From NCBI RefSeq assembly GCF_900114015.1, contig NZ_FORN01000032.1, positions 1-64,000 of the forward strand: DNA of 64,000 nucleotides, in the 5' to 3' direction. Under the pieces are notes generated by a model. It searched no databases, was not told the DNA's origin, and saw only the letters and a program-made list of their open reading frames with translations. Every line of letters begins with the position of its first letter. The stretch's first letter is position 1. Shown here piece after piece: positions 48,412 through 58,216 of this stretch. Source of the DNA: Caulobacter sp. UNC279MFTsu5.1 (GTDB taxonomy: Bacteria; Pseudomonadota; Alphaproteobacteria; Caulobacterales; Caulobacteraceae). Both the position numbers and the translations under genes were made by a program.

Positions 48412-50091
48412 GTGACGATCTTTTCGGTCGCCCCTTTGTCGCCCCTGACGCCGTCCGCCCCCGTCAGTCGGGCCGACCAGGCGGCCGAGGCGCTCGCCCG
48501 GATCGCGGTCATCCAGACGGTCGAGACCCTGGGCGCGATGATTGACCAATCCCAGTCCCAGCCCCAGGGCGACCTGGCCCACCTTGCCAAGGACGCCGTG
48601 GGCGAGGGCGAGGCGGGGCGCGTCAAGGCCGCTGAGGCCCGCGCCGTCGCCGCAGGACCCGAAGCCCAGGTCGAAACCCCCGCTCGCGCGGTCGCCGTCG
48701 CGGCAGGCCGCGCCGCCGCCCGCCAGGCCGGCCTGGCGCCCCTGATGGCCGACATGGTCCAAGCCGCCGCCGAGCCCGACACCCCGCGCCAGGTCAAGGC
48801 GGCCATCGCCCAGGTCATGGCCCTGGGCGCGCGGATGGACGGCCAGATCAGCGGTCCGGAGATCCGCCAGGCCTTGCAGCGCTCCGGCCTGTTCCTGGAG
48901 GCGCGGCTGGCGACCGTCGCCGACGGCCTGCCGCCGCGCCCGCAGACCGGCACCCTGACCGCGCCGCCCAGGGTCGTCCCGACCCCAACGCCCAACAGCG
49001 ACCTGAAGGCCGCGCTGCTGGTGTTCCGCGAAGTGGTGAAATCCTGGGCCGACGCCCTGCCGCCGATGGCCGCCCAGGCAGGTCCTACACTGAACGCCAC
49101 GGCCGGCGCCGCGACGCCGGGCCCGGCGGCCACGGCGGCGGCCTCCTCGGCTCAACTGGTCGATCACGGCGCATCGCGGCCCCTGACCGCTGCGGCCTCA
49201 TCGACCCCAAGTCCGGCGGGCCCGTCTTCCAACCCCATGGCCGTCGATCCGGAAGGTCCCCCCCTGGCCGCGGTTCCGACCCGCGACGCTGGCTCGCCGA
49301 TCGCCAGGCCGCCCGGCGGCTGGCCGAACGTCAACGCGCCGTCGCAGGCCGCCCGTCCGGCCCCCGCGCCGCAACCGCCGCCCTTGCCGGCCTTCGGGGC
49401 CATCGTGGCCGACGACTTTCCCGCCATGCCCCTGGCGGCCCCGCGCGCGGCCTCCGCGGCGGTGATGGCCTATGGCGGACCCGAGGTCGCGCCCGGTCCG
49501 CCCGCCCAGACCCCGCCGCCCTATGCCGGCGCCCCGACCCACGCCCAGGCCGCCGCCCAGCCGGGCCGGCCGGCCGGCGCGGGACCCCACGCCGTCGCCC
49601 AGCGCCTGCTGGCCGAGACCGGCGCGGCCCTGGCCCGCACCGAACTGCTGCAGATCGCCTCGCTGCCGGAGCCGTCGGTCGCCGGCCGGCCGGTGGAGGA
49701 GCACGGTCAGCGCTGGGTGTTCGACATGCCGTTCATGACCCCGCAGGGGCCCGCCGCCGCCCAGTTCGAGATCAGCCGCGACATCTATCGCGACGGGGGC
49801 GGTTCGGGCGGGGAGGGCGGCCGCGGCCTAGGCCGCACCTGGCGCGCCCGTTTCTCGCTGGACGTCGAGCCCATGGGCCCGGTCCACGCCCAGGTGGCCT
49901 TGACCGGCGATCGGGCCCGGGTCTCTCTGTGGGCCGAGCGCCCGGCCGCCATGGCCCGGCTGCGGGTTGGCGAGGAGCGCCTGGGCAGCGCCCTGCGCGA
50001 GGCGGCCCTGGAGCCCGAAATCGCCTTCCACGCCGGCCAGCCGCGCGCCCCCGCCGCCGCGCCGGGACAGTTCCTGGACCAGGCGACATGA
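48412..50091 (+). CDS. fliK: Flagellar hook-length control protein FliK-like
   Basis: A 559-aa, strongly Ala/Pro-rich protein. The first about 400 residues are low complexity (repeated AP/PAG stretches), the ruler-like part of FliK proteins. The C-terminal 120 residues (FSLDVEPMGPVHAQVALTGD, then VSLWAERPAAMARLRVGEERL and GSALREAAL) resemble the FliK C-terminal domain that switches FlhB export specificity. Start: GTG preceded by GGAGCCCTGGC. The next gene encodes a FlhB-like C-terminal domain, supporting an export-switch role. Because low-complexity sequence is uninformative, the call rests on the C-terminus and the neighbour. Confidence 0.72.
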   Translation: MTIFSVAPLSPLTPSAPVSRADQAAEALARIAVIQTVETLGAMIDQSQSQPQGDLAHLAKDAVGEGEAGRVKAAEARAVAAGPEAQVETPARAVAVAAGRAAARQAGLAPLMADMVQAAAEPDTPRQVKAAIAQVMALGARMDGQISGPEIRQALQRSGLFLEARLATVADGLPPRPQTGTLTAPPRVVPTPTPNSDLKAALLVFREVVKSWADALPPMAAQAGPTLNATAGAATPGPAATAAASSAQLVDHGASRPLTAAASSTPSPAGPSSNPMAVDPEGPPLAAVPTRDAGSPIARPPGGWPNVNAPSQAARPAPAPQPPPLPAFGAIVADDFPAMPLAAPRAASAAVMAYGGPEVAPGPPAQTPPPYAGAPTHAQAAAQPGRPAGAGPHAVAQRLLAETGAALARTELLQIASLPEPSVAGRPVEEHGQRWVFDMPFMTPQGPAAAQFEISRDIYRDGGGSGGEGGRGLGRTWRARFSLDVEPMGPVHAQVALTGDRARVSLWAERPAAMARLRVGEERLGSALREAALEPEIAFHAGQPRAPAAAPGQFLDQAT

Positions 50092-50101
50092 GAGGGGCCA
50101 C

Positions 50102-50374
50102 ATGACCGGCGCGATCCGCTCCGTCGGGCCGCGCATCGCCGTGGCCCTGCAGTACGAGGAGCCCAACGCCCCGCGCGTGGTCGCCTCCGGCCGCGGCTGG
50201 GTCGGCGACAAGATCATCGAGACCGCCCGCGAGCACGGCGTGCCGATCGAGGAGAACCCCGCCCTGGCCCAGGCCCTGTCGACCATCGAGCTCGACGAGG
50301 AGATCCCCGAGGCGCTCTACGTCGCCGTCGCCGAGATCCTGGGCTTCATCCTGCGGTCCGCCGAGGGGCGGTAA
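50102..50374 (+). CDS. FlhB C-terminal-domain-like protein
   Basis: A 90-aa soluble protein matching only the cytoplasmic tail of FlhB/YscU export proteins after the autocleavage site: IAVALQYEEPNAPRVVASG, then IIETAREHGVPIEENPALAQAL, and EIPEALYVAVAEILGFIL. There is no membrane part and no NPTH cleavage motif. Related stand-alone proteins (FhlB, YlqH) are known next to fliK in other bacteria. It may act with or compete with full FlhB in the hook-to-filament export switch. It starts 10 bp after the fliK-like gene and is followed by a convergent terminator. Confidence 0.85.
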   Translation: MTGAIRSVGPRIAVALQYEEPNAPRVVASGRGWVGDKIIETAREHGVPIEENPALAQALSTIELDEEIPEALYVAVAEILGFILRSAEGR

Positions 50375-50380
50375 AGAAAA

Positions 50381-50402
50381 AGGCCCCGCTTTCGCGAGGC
50401 CT
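50381..50402 (-). terminator. Intrinsic terminator of gltA
   Basis: On the minus strand AGGCCTCGC-GAAA-GCGGGGCCT forms a 9-bp stem with one mismatch and a GAAA tetraloop, followed by TTTTTCTTT. It lies between the converging FlhB-like gene and gltA and can end transcription from both sides, best from gltA. Confidence 0.75.
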
Positions 50403-50428
50403 CTTCCAGTTCAGCGACGCCGAAGCGC

Positions 50429-51709
<1,281 letters not shown>

Positions 51710-51764
51710 GCGAGAGACCCCTTCAATGATGGAACGATCAGTCCAGTTTTGATTTCGCGGTTGC

Positions 51765-51772
51765 GTTATAGC
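51765..51772 (-). promoter_or_regulatory. Predicted -10 element of gltA
   Basis: On the minus strand GCTATAAC matches the Caulobacter -10 consensus GCTANAWC exactly, 55 bp before the gltA ATG. A matching -35 at the usual distance, which would lie inside the gltX 3' end, is not convincing. Confidence 0.38.
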
Positions 51773-51775
51773 GCC

Positions 51776-53197
51776 TCATGCGCGCGACGCCAGGGCGTCG
51801 TCAAGGCGCCCCAGAGACTCGTCGCGGCCCAGGGCGGCCATGATCTTGTTCAGGTCCGGCGCCTGGGAGCCGCCGGTGAGGATGCCGCGCAGCGACGGCC
51901 CGAACTTGCCAAAGCCCACGCCCTCCGATTCGGCGAAGGATTTCAACAGGGTCTCCAGCTCCGACACGCCCCAGACCGGCGCCGCGGCCAGCTGGGCGCG
52001 CAGGCGGCACAGCCGTTCCACGGTCTCGTCGGTCAGTTGCTTGACGGTCTTTTCCTCCAGGGCCAGCGGACGCACCTTCAGCGCGAAGGCGCAGTGCTCG
52101 GCCAACTCCAGGATGGTCTTGGCGCCTTCCTTGACCTGCGGGACGACCGCCAGCAGGCGCGCGGCGGCGTCGGCCGGCAGCGGCGCCTTCTGGGCCTGCA
52201 GGGCCTTCAGGGTCAGGTCGGCCAGGCGGTCGTCCTGCGCCACGCGCAGGTGCTGGCCGTTGATGAAGTTCAGCTTGGCCCAGTCCAGGCGGGCGGGCGC
52301 CTTGACCACGTCCTTGACGTCGAACCAGCTGATCGCCTGCTCGTCGGTGAACACCTCGTCGTCGCCATGGCCCCAGCCCAGGCGCGCCAGGTAGTTGCGC
52401 ATGCCCTCGGGGATGTAGCCCATGTCGGCGAACTCGCCGACGGCCTGGGCGCCGTGGCGCTTGGAAAGCTTGGCGCCGTCGGGGCCGTGGATCAGCGGAA
52501 TGTGGCCGAAGGCCGGCAGGGCCCAGTCGTTGGCCTGGTAGATCAGGGTCTGGCGGGCGGCGTTGTTCAGGTGGTCGTCGCCGCGGATCACGTGGGTGAC
52601 GCCCATGTCGTGGTCGTCGACCACCACGGCCAGGTTGTAGGTCGGCGCCCCGTCCGCCCGCAGCAGGACCAGGTCGTCCAGGTCGGCGTTGTTGAAGGTC
52701 ACCGGACCCTTGACTAGGTCGTCGACCAGGGTCGTGCCCTCAGTCGGCCCCTTGAAGCGGATGACGTGCGGCAGGCTGGGATCGGCGGGCGGCGGGGCGT
52801 CGCGCCAGGGCGAGCGCAGGGCCGGCCCGCCGGCCCGGGCGGCCTCGCGGGCCGCGGCCAGCTCCTCGACGGTCATCCAGCAGCGATAGGCGCGGCCGGC
52901 GGCCAGCATCTGCTGCACGACCTCGCGGTGGCGGTCGGCGCGGCTGTACTGGAAGACCACTTCGTCGTCGGACTTCAGGCCCAGCCAGTCCAGCCCTTCG
53001 AAGATGGCGGCGACGGCGGCCTCGGTCGAACGCTCGCGATCTGTGTCTTCAACGCGAACAAGGAACTTTCCACCCGTATGGCGTGCATATAACCAGTTGA
53101 ACAGCGCGGTGCGCGCGCCGCCGATGTGCAGGAAGCCGGTCGGCGACGGGGCGAAGCGGGTGACGACGCCGGAAGCGGGCGAGGGGGATTGGGTCAT
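51776..53197 (-). CDS. gltX: Glutamyl-tRNA synthetase
   Basis: Class I synthetase, 473 aa. HIGH-type signature FAPSPTGFLHIGGARTALFN near the N-terminus and KLSKRHG (KMSKS equivalent) in the middle, then the helical anticodon-binding C-terminus. ATG at 53197 was chosen because the conserved core begins within 15 residues; the frame is open for 51 more codons that read into the comEC 5' region. A second gltX copy is usual in alphaproteobacteria; which tRNA this one prefers cannot be told. Confidence 0.95.
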   Translation of the reverse strand: MTQSPSPASGVVTRFAPSPTGFLHIGGARTALFNWLYARHTGGKFLVRVEDTDRERSTEAAVAAIFEGLDWLGLKSDDEVVFQYSRADRHREVVQQMLAAGRAYRCWMTVEELAAAREAARAGGPALRSPWRDAPPPADPSLPHVIRFKGPTEGTTLVDDLVKGPVTFNNADLDDLVLLRADGAPTYNLAVVVDDHDMGVTHVIRGDDHLNNAARQTLIYQANDWALPAFGHIPLIHGPDGAKLSKRHGAQAVGEFADMGYIPEGMRNYLARLGWGHGDDEVFTDEQAISWFDVKDVVKAPARLDWAKLNFINGQHLRVAQDDRLADLTLKALQAQKAPLPADAAARLLAVVPQVKEGAKTILELAEHCAFALKVRPLALEEKTVKQLTDETVERLCRLRAQLAAAPVWGVSELETLLKSFAESEGVGFGKFGPSLRGILTGGSQAPDLNKIMAALGRDESLGRLDDALASRA

Positions 53198-53231
53198 CGG
53201 GATCAAGGCTGACGAACTGGAGGCCACGGCC

Positions 53232-55418
53232 GTGGCGAGGACGTCACCGGACGCATCCGGTGGCTGGGCGGCGCGTCTTAGCACGCGGATTCGCGCCCGT
53301 CCTAGCGTGGGAGCGGTAACAGCTTCACTGATCGGCGAGATCGACGCCAATCGCGAGCGCTGGATGCTGTGGGCGCCGGTGGCGTTCGGCCTGGGGGCGG
53401 CCGGTTACCTGGAGCTGAGGGCCGAACCGTCCTGGGCGCTGCTGGCCGGACTGGCGGCGGGACTGGCGATTCTGGCGGTCCTGGCCGGGCGGCGCCTGGC
53501 CCGGGGTTCGGGCGCGGGATTGTCGGTGTTCCTGGTCCTGGCGGCCTTCCTGGCGGCGGGGGCGCTGGCCGGCAAGGTCCGCTCGCACGCGGTCGCCGCG
53601 CCGATCCTGGCGGGCGAGCGGGCGGTGATGACGATCGACGGTTTCGTGGTCGATGTGATCAGCCCCGGGGCCGGCGGGCCGCGCCTGCTGGTCGCGCCGG
53701 TCCGGATCAGCCGCCTGGCGCCGGAGGACACGCCCAAGCGGGTGCGGGTGACCGTCGAGGCCGAGGACCTGCCCGCGCCGGGCCAGGCGATCCGCCTGCG
53801 GGCCATGCTGGGGCCGCCGCCGCCGCCGGCCGCGCCGGGCGCCTACGACTTCGCCCGCGACGCCTGGTTCCATGGCGTGGGCGGCGTCGGTTTCGCGATC
53901 GGCGGGGCCGAGCCGGTCGTGCTGGACCCGCCGCCGTGGCGGCTGCGGGCGGCCATGGCGGTCAATGCCTTCCGCTGGCCCCTGGCCAGTCGCATCGTCC
54001 AGGACATGGGCGTCGCGCGCGGCGGCATCGCCGCGGCCATGGTCACCGGCCACGAGGCCTGGATCACCCCGGAGCAGACCGACGCCATGCGCGCCTCGGG
54101 CCTGGCCCACATCCTGTCGATCTCGGGCCTGCACATGGCCATCGTCGGCGGCTTCGCGTTCGGCCTGGTGCGGCTGCTGATCGCCGCCTGGCCGTGGGCG
54201 GCGCTGCGGGTCCCGGGCAAGAAGGTCGCGGCCCTGGCCGGCCTGGCCGCCGTCGGGACCTATCTGGTCATTTCCGGCGCGCCGCCGCCGGCCCTGCGGG
54301 CGGCGATCACCGCCACGGTGGCCTTCGCCGCCATCCTGTTCGACCGCCAGGCCATCACCCTGCACGGCCTGGCGGTGGCGGCCCTGATCATCCTGCTGGT
54401 CCAGCCCGAGTCCGCCGGCGCGCCGGGCTTCCAGATGTCGTTCGCCGCCACCGCCGCCCTGGTGGCGCTGTCCGAGGCCTGGCCGCGTCCGGTGCGCGAG
54501 ATCTCGGCGCCGTGGTGGATCCGCGCCATCCAGGGTTCGCTGAGCTGGCTGGCGGTCAGTATCGGCGCCAGCTTCGTGGCCGGCATGGCCACCGGGCCGT
54601 TCGCCATGCAGCACTTCAACCGCGTGGCCGTCTGGGGGCTGCCGGCCAACCTCCTGGTCGCGCCGCTGTCGTCGTTCGTGATCATGCCGTTCCTGGCGCT
54701 GGGCGCGGCGCTGGAGCCGTTCGGCCTGGGCGGACCGTTCCTGGCGATCGCCGGCTGGGGCATCGCGGCGATGATGGGGATCGCCGACGGCTTCGCCAGC
54801 GCCGGCGGCGCCCAGCGGGTGGTGGCCAGCGGCCCGCCGTTCACCCTGGCCCTGGCCTTCGTCGGCCTGATGCTGCTGTGCCTGTGGCGCGGCCGCCTGC
54901 GCTGGCTGGGCGCGCCCCTGGCCCTGGCGGTGGCCCTGTGGCCGCGCGCGGCGCCGCCCGACGTCTGGATCGCCCCGGATGGGACCACGGCGGCCGTGCG
55001 CCAGGGCCGCGAAGCGGTGCTGCTGCGTCCGGACGCCCGCCGGTTTGGAGCCGAGCTATGGGGCCGCCGCCGGGGCCTGAGCGTGCCGGAGAGCGCCGCG
55101 CCCAGTCCGCTCTACGCCTGTGACCGGCGATCCTGCGTCCCAGCAGCCGGCGCGCCCGTCGCCCTGGCCCTGTCGTGGAGCAAGGCCGCGCCGGACGCCG
55201 ACGGTTTGGCGGCGATGTGCGCGGGGGCCGAGATCGTCGTCCTGCGCGGCGCCGCGCCGGCCGTTCCGCCGGCCTGCCGCGACCGCATCGTGCTCGACGC
55301 CGACGACTTCGCGGCCAACGGGGCGGCCGAGCTCTATCGGCGCGGCGACGAATGGTGGATCGTCTGGGCCCAGCCGCTGCGGGGCGTGCGGCCCTGGACC
55401 GGCGTTTCGGAGCGCTAG
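53232..55418 (+). CDS. comEC: ComEC/Rec2-family membrane protein
   Basis: Predicted channel for single-stranded DNA uptake in natural transformation. 728 aa from GTG 53232, which has GGAGG 8 bp upstream; a GTG at 53307 would remove 25 residues. After an N-terminal membrane and OB-like region (DUF4131, about 50-230) comes the competence domain with SGLAHILSISGLHMAIVGGFAFG and several helices. The C-terminal metallo-beta-lactamase domain of B. subtilis-type ComEC is not visible: instead about 150 residues follow without HxHxDH. Divergent from gltX with only 34 bp between the starts. Confidence 0.88.
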   Translation: MARTSPDASGGWAARLSTRIRARPSVGAVTASLIGEIDANRERWMLWAPVAFGLGAAGYLELRAEPSWALLAGLAAGLAILAVLAGRRLARGSGAGLSVFLVLAAFLAAGALAGKVRSHAVAAPILAGERAVMTIDGFVVDVISPGAGGPRLLVAPVRISRLAPEDTPKRVRVTVEAEDLPAPGQAIRLRAMLGPPPPPAAPGAYDFARDAWFHGVGGVGFAIGGAEPVVLDPPPWRLRAAMAVNAFRWPLASRIVQDMGVARGGIAAAMVTGHEAWITPEQTDAMRASGLAHILSISGLHMAIVGGFAFGLVRLLIAAWPWAALRVPGKKVAALAGLAAVGTYLVISGAPPPALRAAITATVAFAAILFDRQAITLHGLAVAALIILLVQPESAGAPGFQMSFAATAALVALSEAWPRPVREISAPWWIRAIQGSLSWLAVSIGASFVAGMATGPFAMQHFNRVAVWGLPANLLVAPLSSFVIMPFLALGAALEPFGLGGPFLAIAGWGIAAMMGIADGFASAGGAQRVVASGPPFTLALAFVGLMLLCLWRGRLRWLGAPLALAVALWPRAAPPDVWIAPDGTTAAVRQGREAVLLRPDARRFGAELWGRRRGLSVPESAAPSPLYACDRRSCVPAAGAPVALALSWSKAAPDADGLAAMCAGAEIVVLRGAAPAVPPACRDRIVLDADDFAANGAAELYRRGDEWWIVWAQPLRGVRPWTGVSER

Positions 55419-55537
55419 GCGTGCTGAAGGTGTGGGGCCGGCGCGGTTCGGTCAATGTCCGGAAGGCGCCGTGGCGGGCCTGCTGAGCCGAGCGGCGCGT
55501 CGGGCGTTTAGGAGCGGAACGACGGAAGGAGACGATC

Positions 55538-55960
55538 ATGGAGCGACAGGGCGGATGCGCATGCGGAGCGGTGCGCTATGTCGCGACCGGCGGGCCGTTG
55601 CGGGTGGGGCTGTGCCACTGCCTGACCTGCCGCAAGCGCCACGGTGCGCCGTTCAACGCCTTTGCGGCCTTCCGGTCGGACAGGGTGCGGATCGAAGGGC
55701 GGGCCTCGATCTGGGCCGGCGCCGAGCACGGCCTGCTGCACGGCTGCGCGGTTTGTGGTTCGCCGCTGTTCTGGACGGCGGCCTCCTGGCTGGAGAACGG
55801 GGAGGGCGACGGCGAGATCGAGATCCACCTGGGCGGGCTGGACGAGGTGGGCCAGTTCACGCCGCAATACGAGGTCTGGGTGAAGCGGCGCGAACCCTGG
55901 CTGCCGCCGCTGAACGTGCCGCAGTATGTGGAGAACCGGCCGGCGGGGATGGCGAGTTAG
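55538..55960 (+). CDS. GFA family (CENP-V/Gfa-like) zinc protein
   Basis: A 140-aa second member of the GFA fold in this window. Zinc ligands are Cys7, Cys9 (GGCACGAVRY), Cys26, Cys28, Cys31 (CHCLTCR) and Cys70, Cys73 (CAVCG). The remainder diverges strongly from the copy at 29853, so they are not recent duplicates. GGAAGGAG precedes the ATG. Function beyond zinc binding is unknown. The gene converges on lexA across a hairpin-rich repeat. Confidence 0.88.
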   Translation: MERQGGCACGAVRYVATGGPLRVGLCHCLTCRKRHGAPFNAFAAFRSDRVRIEGRASIWAGAEHGLLHGCAVCGSPLFWTAASWLENGEGDGEIEIHLGGLDEVGQFTPQYEVWVKRREPWLPPLNVPQYVENRPAGMAS

Positions 55961-55971
55961 AAGGGCCACCG

Positions 55972-56088
55972 CCGCAGGCCCCCTCCGGCCCTCCGGGCCA
56001 CCTCCCCCAAGGGGGGAGGATCTACGCGGCGTGCTGCTCCCCCTCTGGGGGAGCTGTCGCGTAGCGACTGAGGGGGTCTTCACCCCCT
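55972..56088. repeat. Hairpin-rich intergenic repeat between convergent genes
   Basis: About 117 bp made of four successive inverted repeats: CCTCCCCC/GGGGGAGG (56001-56019), GCTCCCCC/GGGGGAGC (56036-56054), GTCGC/GCGAC (56056-56068) and AGGGGG/CCCCCT (56071-56088). The sequence type (CTCCCCCAAGGGGGGAGG, and GAGCTGTCGCGTAGCGACTG) resembles a dispersed element I recall between genes in Caulobacter genomes. Lying between converging genes and reaching the lexA stop codon, it may act as a bidirectional terminator. Confidence 0.65.
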
Positions 56089-56788
56089 AGTGATATCGCC
56101 GGATCAGCCCCACCAGCTTGCCCTGCACCTCGACCTGGTCGGGACCGAAGATGCGGGTTTCGTACTTGGGGTTGGCGGCTTCCAGAGCGATCGAGCCGCC
56201 CTTCTTGCGCAGGCGCTTGAGGGTGGCTTCCTCGCCGACCAGGGCCACGACGATCTCGCCGCTGTTGGCCGTGTCGCCCTTGCGGATGATCACATAGTCG
56301 CCGTCGAGGATGCCGGCCTCGATCATCGAGTCGCCCTGCACCTCGAGCACATAGTGCTCGCCGGCGCCCAGCATGGTCTCGGGCACGGGCAGGCGCTCGC
56401 GTTCGTGCTGGATGGCGTCGATCGGCGTGCCGGCGGCGATGCGGCCCAGGATCGGCAGCTCGCGGCTGTTGTCGGCGGCGATCGGCGCGGGCGCGGCCGG
56501 CGGCTGGCCGCCGCCTTCCAGCACCTGCGGCTTGAACGTGCCGCGGCCCTTGGGCGGGGCCGCCGCCGTGGCCTGCTGCGGCAGCTTGACCACCTCCAGC
56601 GCCCGAGCCCGGTGGGCCAGGCGGCGGATGAAGCCGCGCTCCTCCAGCGCCGTGATCAGCCGGTGGATGCCCGACTTGGACGCCAGGTCCAGCGCCTCCT
56701 TCATCTCGTCGAAGGAGGGGGAGACGCCAGTCTCCTTGATCCGTTCGTGGATGAACATCAGCAGCTCGTGCTGCTTGCGCGTGAGCAT
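56087..56788 (-). CDS. lexA: SOS repressor LexA
   Basis: Transcriptional repressor of DNA-damage genes that cleaves itself when RecA is activated. 233 aa. N-terminal winged helix-turn-helix (1-65, [21 protein letters not shown]), a Pro/Ala linker longer than in E. coli (about 70-108), then the protease domain with cleavage site Ala119-Gly120 (RIAAGTP), Ser154 (GDSM) and Lys191. ATG 56788 is chosen because the HTH begins there. A perfect SOS box overlaps its own promoter, so it is autoregulated. Confidence 0.96.
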   Translation of the reverse strand: MLTRKQHELLMFIHERIKETGVSPSFDEMKEALDLASKSGIHRLITALEERGFIRRLAHRARALEVVKLPQQATAAAPPKGRGTFKPQVLEGGGQPPAAPAPIAADNSRELPILGRIAAGTPIDAIQHERERLPVPETMLGAGEHYVLEVQGDSMIEAGILDGDYVIIRKGDTANSGEIVVALVGEEATLKRLRKKGGSIALEAANPKYETRIFGPDQVEVQGKLVGLIRRYH

Positions 56789-56836
56789 GTCCGGCCTCGC
56801 CAGTCGTCGCGGAACAAACCGCAAACCTCTGTGAAT

Positions 56837-56865
56837 GTTCTCTAGGTGTTCTTCGTTGATGTCAA
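56837..56865 (-). promoter_or_regulatory. lexA promoter with perfect LexA (SOS) box
   Basis: GTTC-N7-GTTC at 56837-56851 is an exact match to the alphaproteobacterial LexA operator. On the minus strand it overlaps the -10 (CTAGAG, 56845-56840) of a promoter whose -35 is TTGACAT (56865-56859), 13-nt spacer. Operator-on-promoter overlap is the classical autorepression layout. The rest of the 262-bp lexA upstream region holds nothing else recognised. Confidence 0.88.
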
Positions 56866-57050
56866 GTTAACGGTGTTCGCCGGTCGAACGGGCGATTTCC
56901 TCAAGAAATTCAGGACTCGGGCGGGGTGCGCGCGGGGGAGCTTCCGCGACCCTGGCGAATCGAAGGCGTCGCAGCCGCCGCGATGGGGCCGAAAGGGAAC
57001 TGAGCCAAGATGGGGTGGCCTGGGCGCGCCGGCCGGGCTAACACCCGTGC

Positions 57051-57380
57051 ATGGCACGCAACAAGCAAAGCGCTGAACTAGAGATCGAGGTCGATGGAGA
57101 GCCCTACGTCTGGCGGCTCCATCGCCAGCCCGGGTGGTCCAGCGACGCGCCGGTGCGCCACGGCATGGCGATCGCCGTGCGTCACCAGGAGGGACAGCGC
57201 GAGGCCGTGGTCGAGTTTCCGCCGGGCCCTCAGCCCCGGTACGGCGCGCCATTGCTGAAGGCCTCGCAGATCGATCCCAAGCTCGTGAGGAACGCCATCG
57301 CTTCCGCCATCGCGGCGGGATGGGACCCGCTGTCGCGAGGCAAGACGGTCGCCATCGTCGTGGACGCCACCGGCGCTTGA
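57051..57380 (+). CDS. Conserved hypothetical protein
   Basis: A 109-aa soluble protein, no signal peptide or membrane helix. It begins MARNKQSAELEIEVDGEPYVWRL, a beta-rich start, followed by RHGMAIAVRHQEGQREAVVEFPPGP and a C-terminal helix-strand part (DPKLVRNAIASAIAAGWDP...TVAIVVDATG). Codon use is like the neighbours. No family was recognised. It lies divergent from lexA and converges on trpC. A GCTAACAC motif lies 7-14 bp before the ATG, so the transcript may be leaderless. Confidence 0.68.
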   Translation: MARNKQSAELEIEVDGEPYVWRLHRQPGWSSDAPVRHGMAIAVRHQEGQREAVVEFPPGPQPRYGAPLLKASQIDPKLVRNAIASAIAAGWDPLSRGKTVAIVVDATGA

Positions 57381-57427
57381 CGGACTTGCGCCGGTGAACG
57401 CGCCGATGCCGAGGCTCTAGACGCGCT

Positions 57428-58216
57428 CTAGCCCAGCAGCGCCCGCGTCGCCGCCGCCACGTCGGCCTGGCGCATCAGGCTCTCGCCGACCAGCATGGCC
57501 TTGGCGCCGGTCGCCTCCATGCGCACCACGTCGTCATGGACGAACAGGCCGCTTTCCGTGACCAGCAGGGCGTCCCTGGGGGCCTGGACGGCCAGGCGCT
57601 CGGTGACGGCCAGGTCGACCACGAAGCTCTTGAGGTCGCGGTTGTTGATCCCGACCAGGGTCGCGCCCAGCTTGGCGGCCCGCGCCATCTCGGTCTCGTC
57701 GTGCACCTCGACCAGGGCGTCCATGGAGAGCCGCTCGGCCTCGGCCATCAGGTCGGCGGCCAGGGCGTCGTCGATCATCGCCAGGATCACCAGGATGGCG
57801 TCGGCGCCCAGGGCGCGGCTCTCGGCGACCTGCCAGGGATCGACCAGGAAGTCCTTGCGGATGCAGGGCAAGGCGACCGCGGCGCGGGCGTCGATCAGGT
57901 AGCCGTCGGCGCCCTGGAAGCTGGGGCCGTCGGTCAGGATCGACAGGCAGGAGGCTCCGCCCTCGGCATAGGCGCGGGCCAGGGCGGGCGGATCGAAGTC
58001 GGCGCGGATCAGGCCCTTGGACGGCGAGGCCTTCTTGATCTCGGCGATCAGGGCCAGCCGGCCCGGCGCGTGACCGGCCTCGAGCGCGGCCTTGAAGCCG
58101 CGCGGGCTGCTGGCCGCGCGGGCGGCGGCGTCGACCTGGGCGAACGAGCGCCGGCGCTTGCGGTCGGCCACGTCCTCGCGCTTGTAGGCGGCGATCCTGG
58201 CGAGGATGTCGGTCAT
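57428..58216 (-). CDS. trpC: Indole-3-glycerol phosphate synthase
   Basis: TIM-barrel enzyme of tryptophan synthesis, 262 aa, not fused to TrpF. Motifs: [67 protein letters not shown] and [11 protein letters not shown]. Start ATG overlaps the trpD stop by 4 bp. Last gene of the trpGDC unit; no clear terminator in the short gap to the converging gene. Confidence 0.96.
   Translation of the reverse strand: MTDILARIAAYKREDVADRKRRRSFAQVDAAARAASSPRGFKAALEAGHAPGRLALIAEIKKASPSKGLIRADFDPPALARAYAEGGASCLSILTDGPSFQGADGYLIDARAAVALPCIRKDFLVDPWQVAESRALGADAILVILAMIDDALAADLMAEAERLSMDALVEVHDETEMARAAKLGATLVGINNRDLKSFVVDLAVTERLAVQAPRDALLVTESGLFVHDDVVRMEATGAKAMLVGESLMRQADVAAATRALLG

Noticed and set aside
53004..53231. 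N-terminal extension of comEC through the gltX 5' region
   Set aside because: The extension is antisense to the conserved gltX N-terminus and shows no membrane or signal features; the GTG at 53232 has a good ribosome-binding site.
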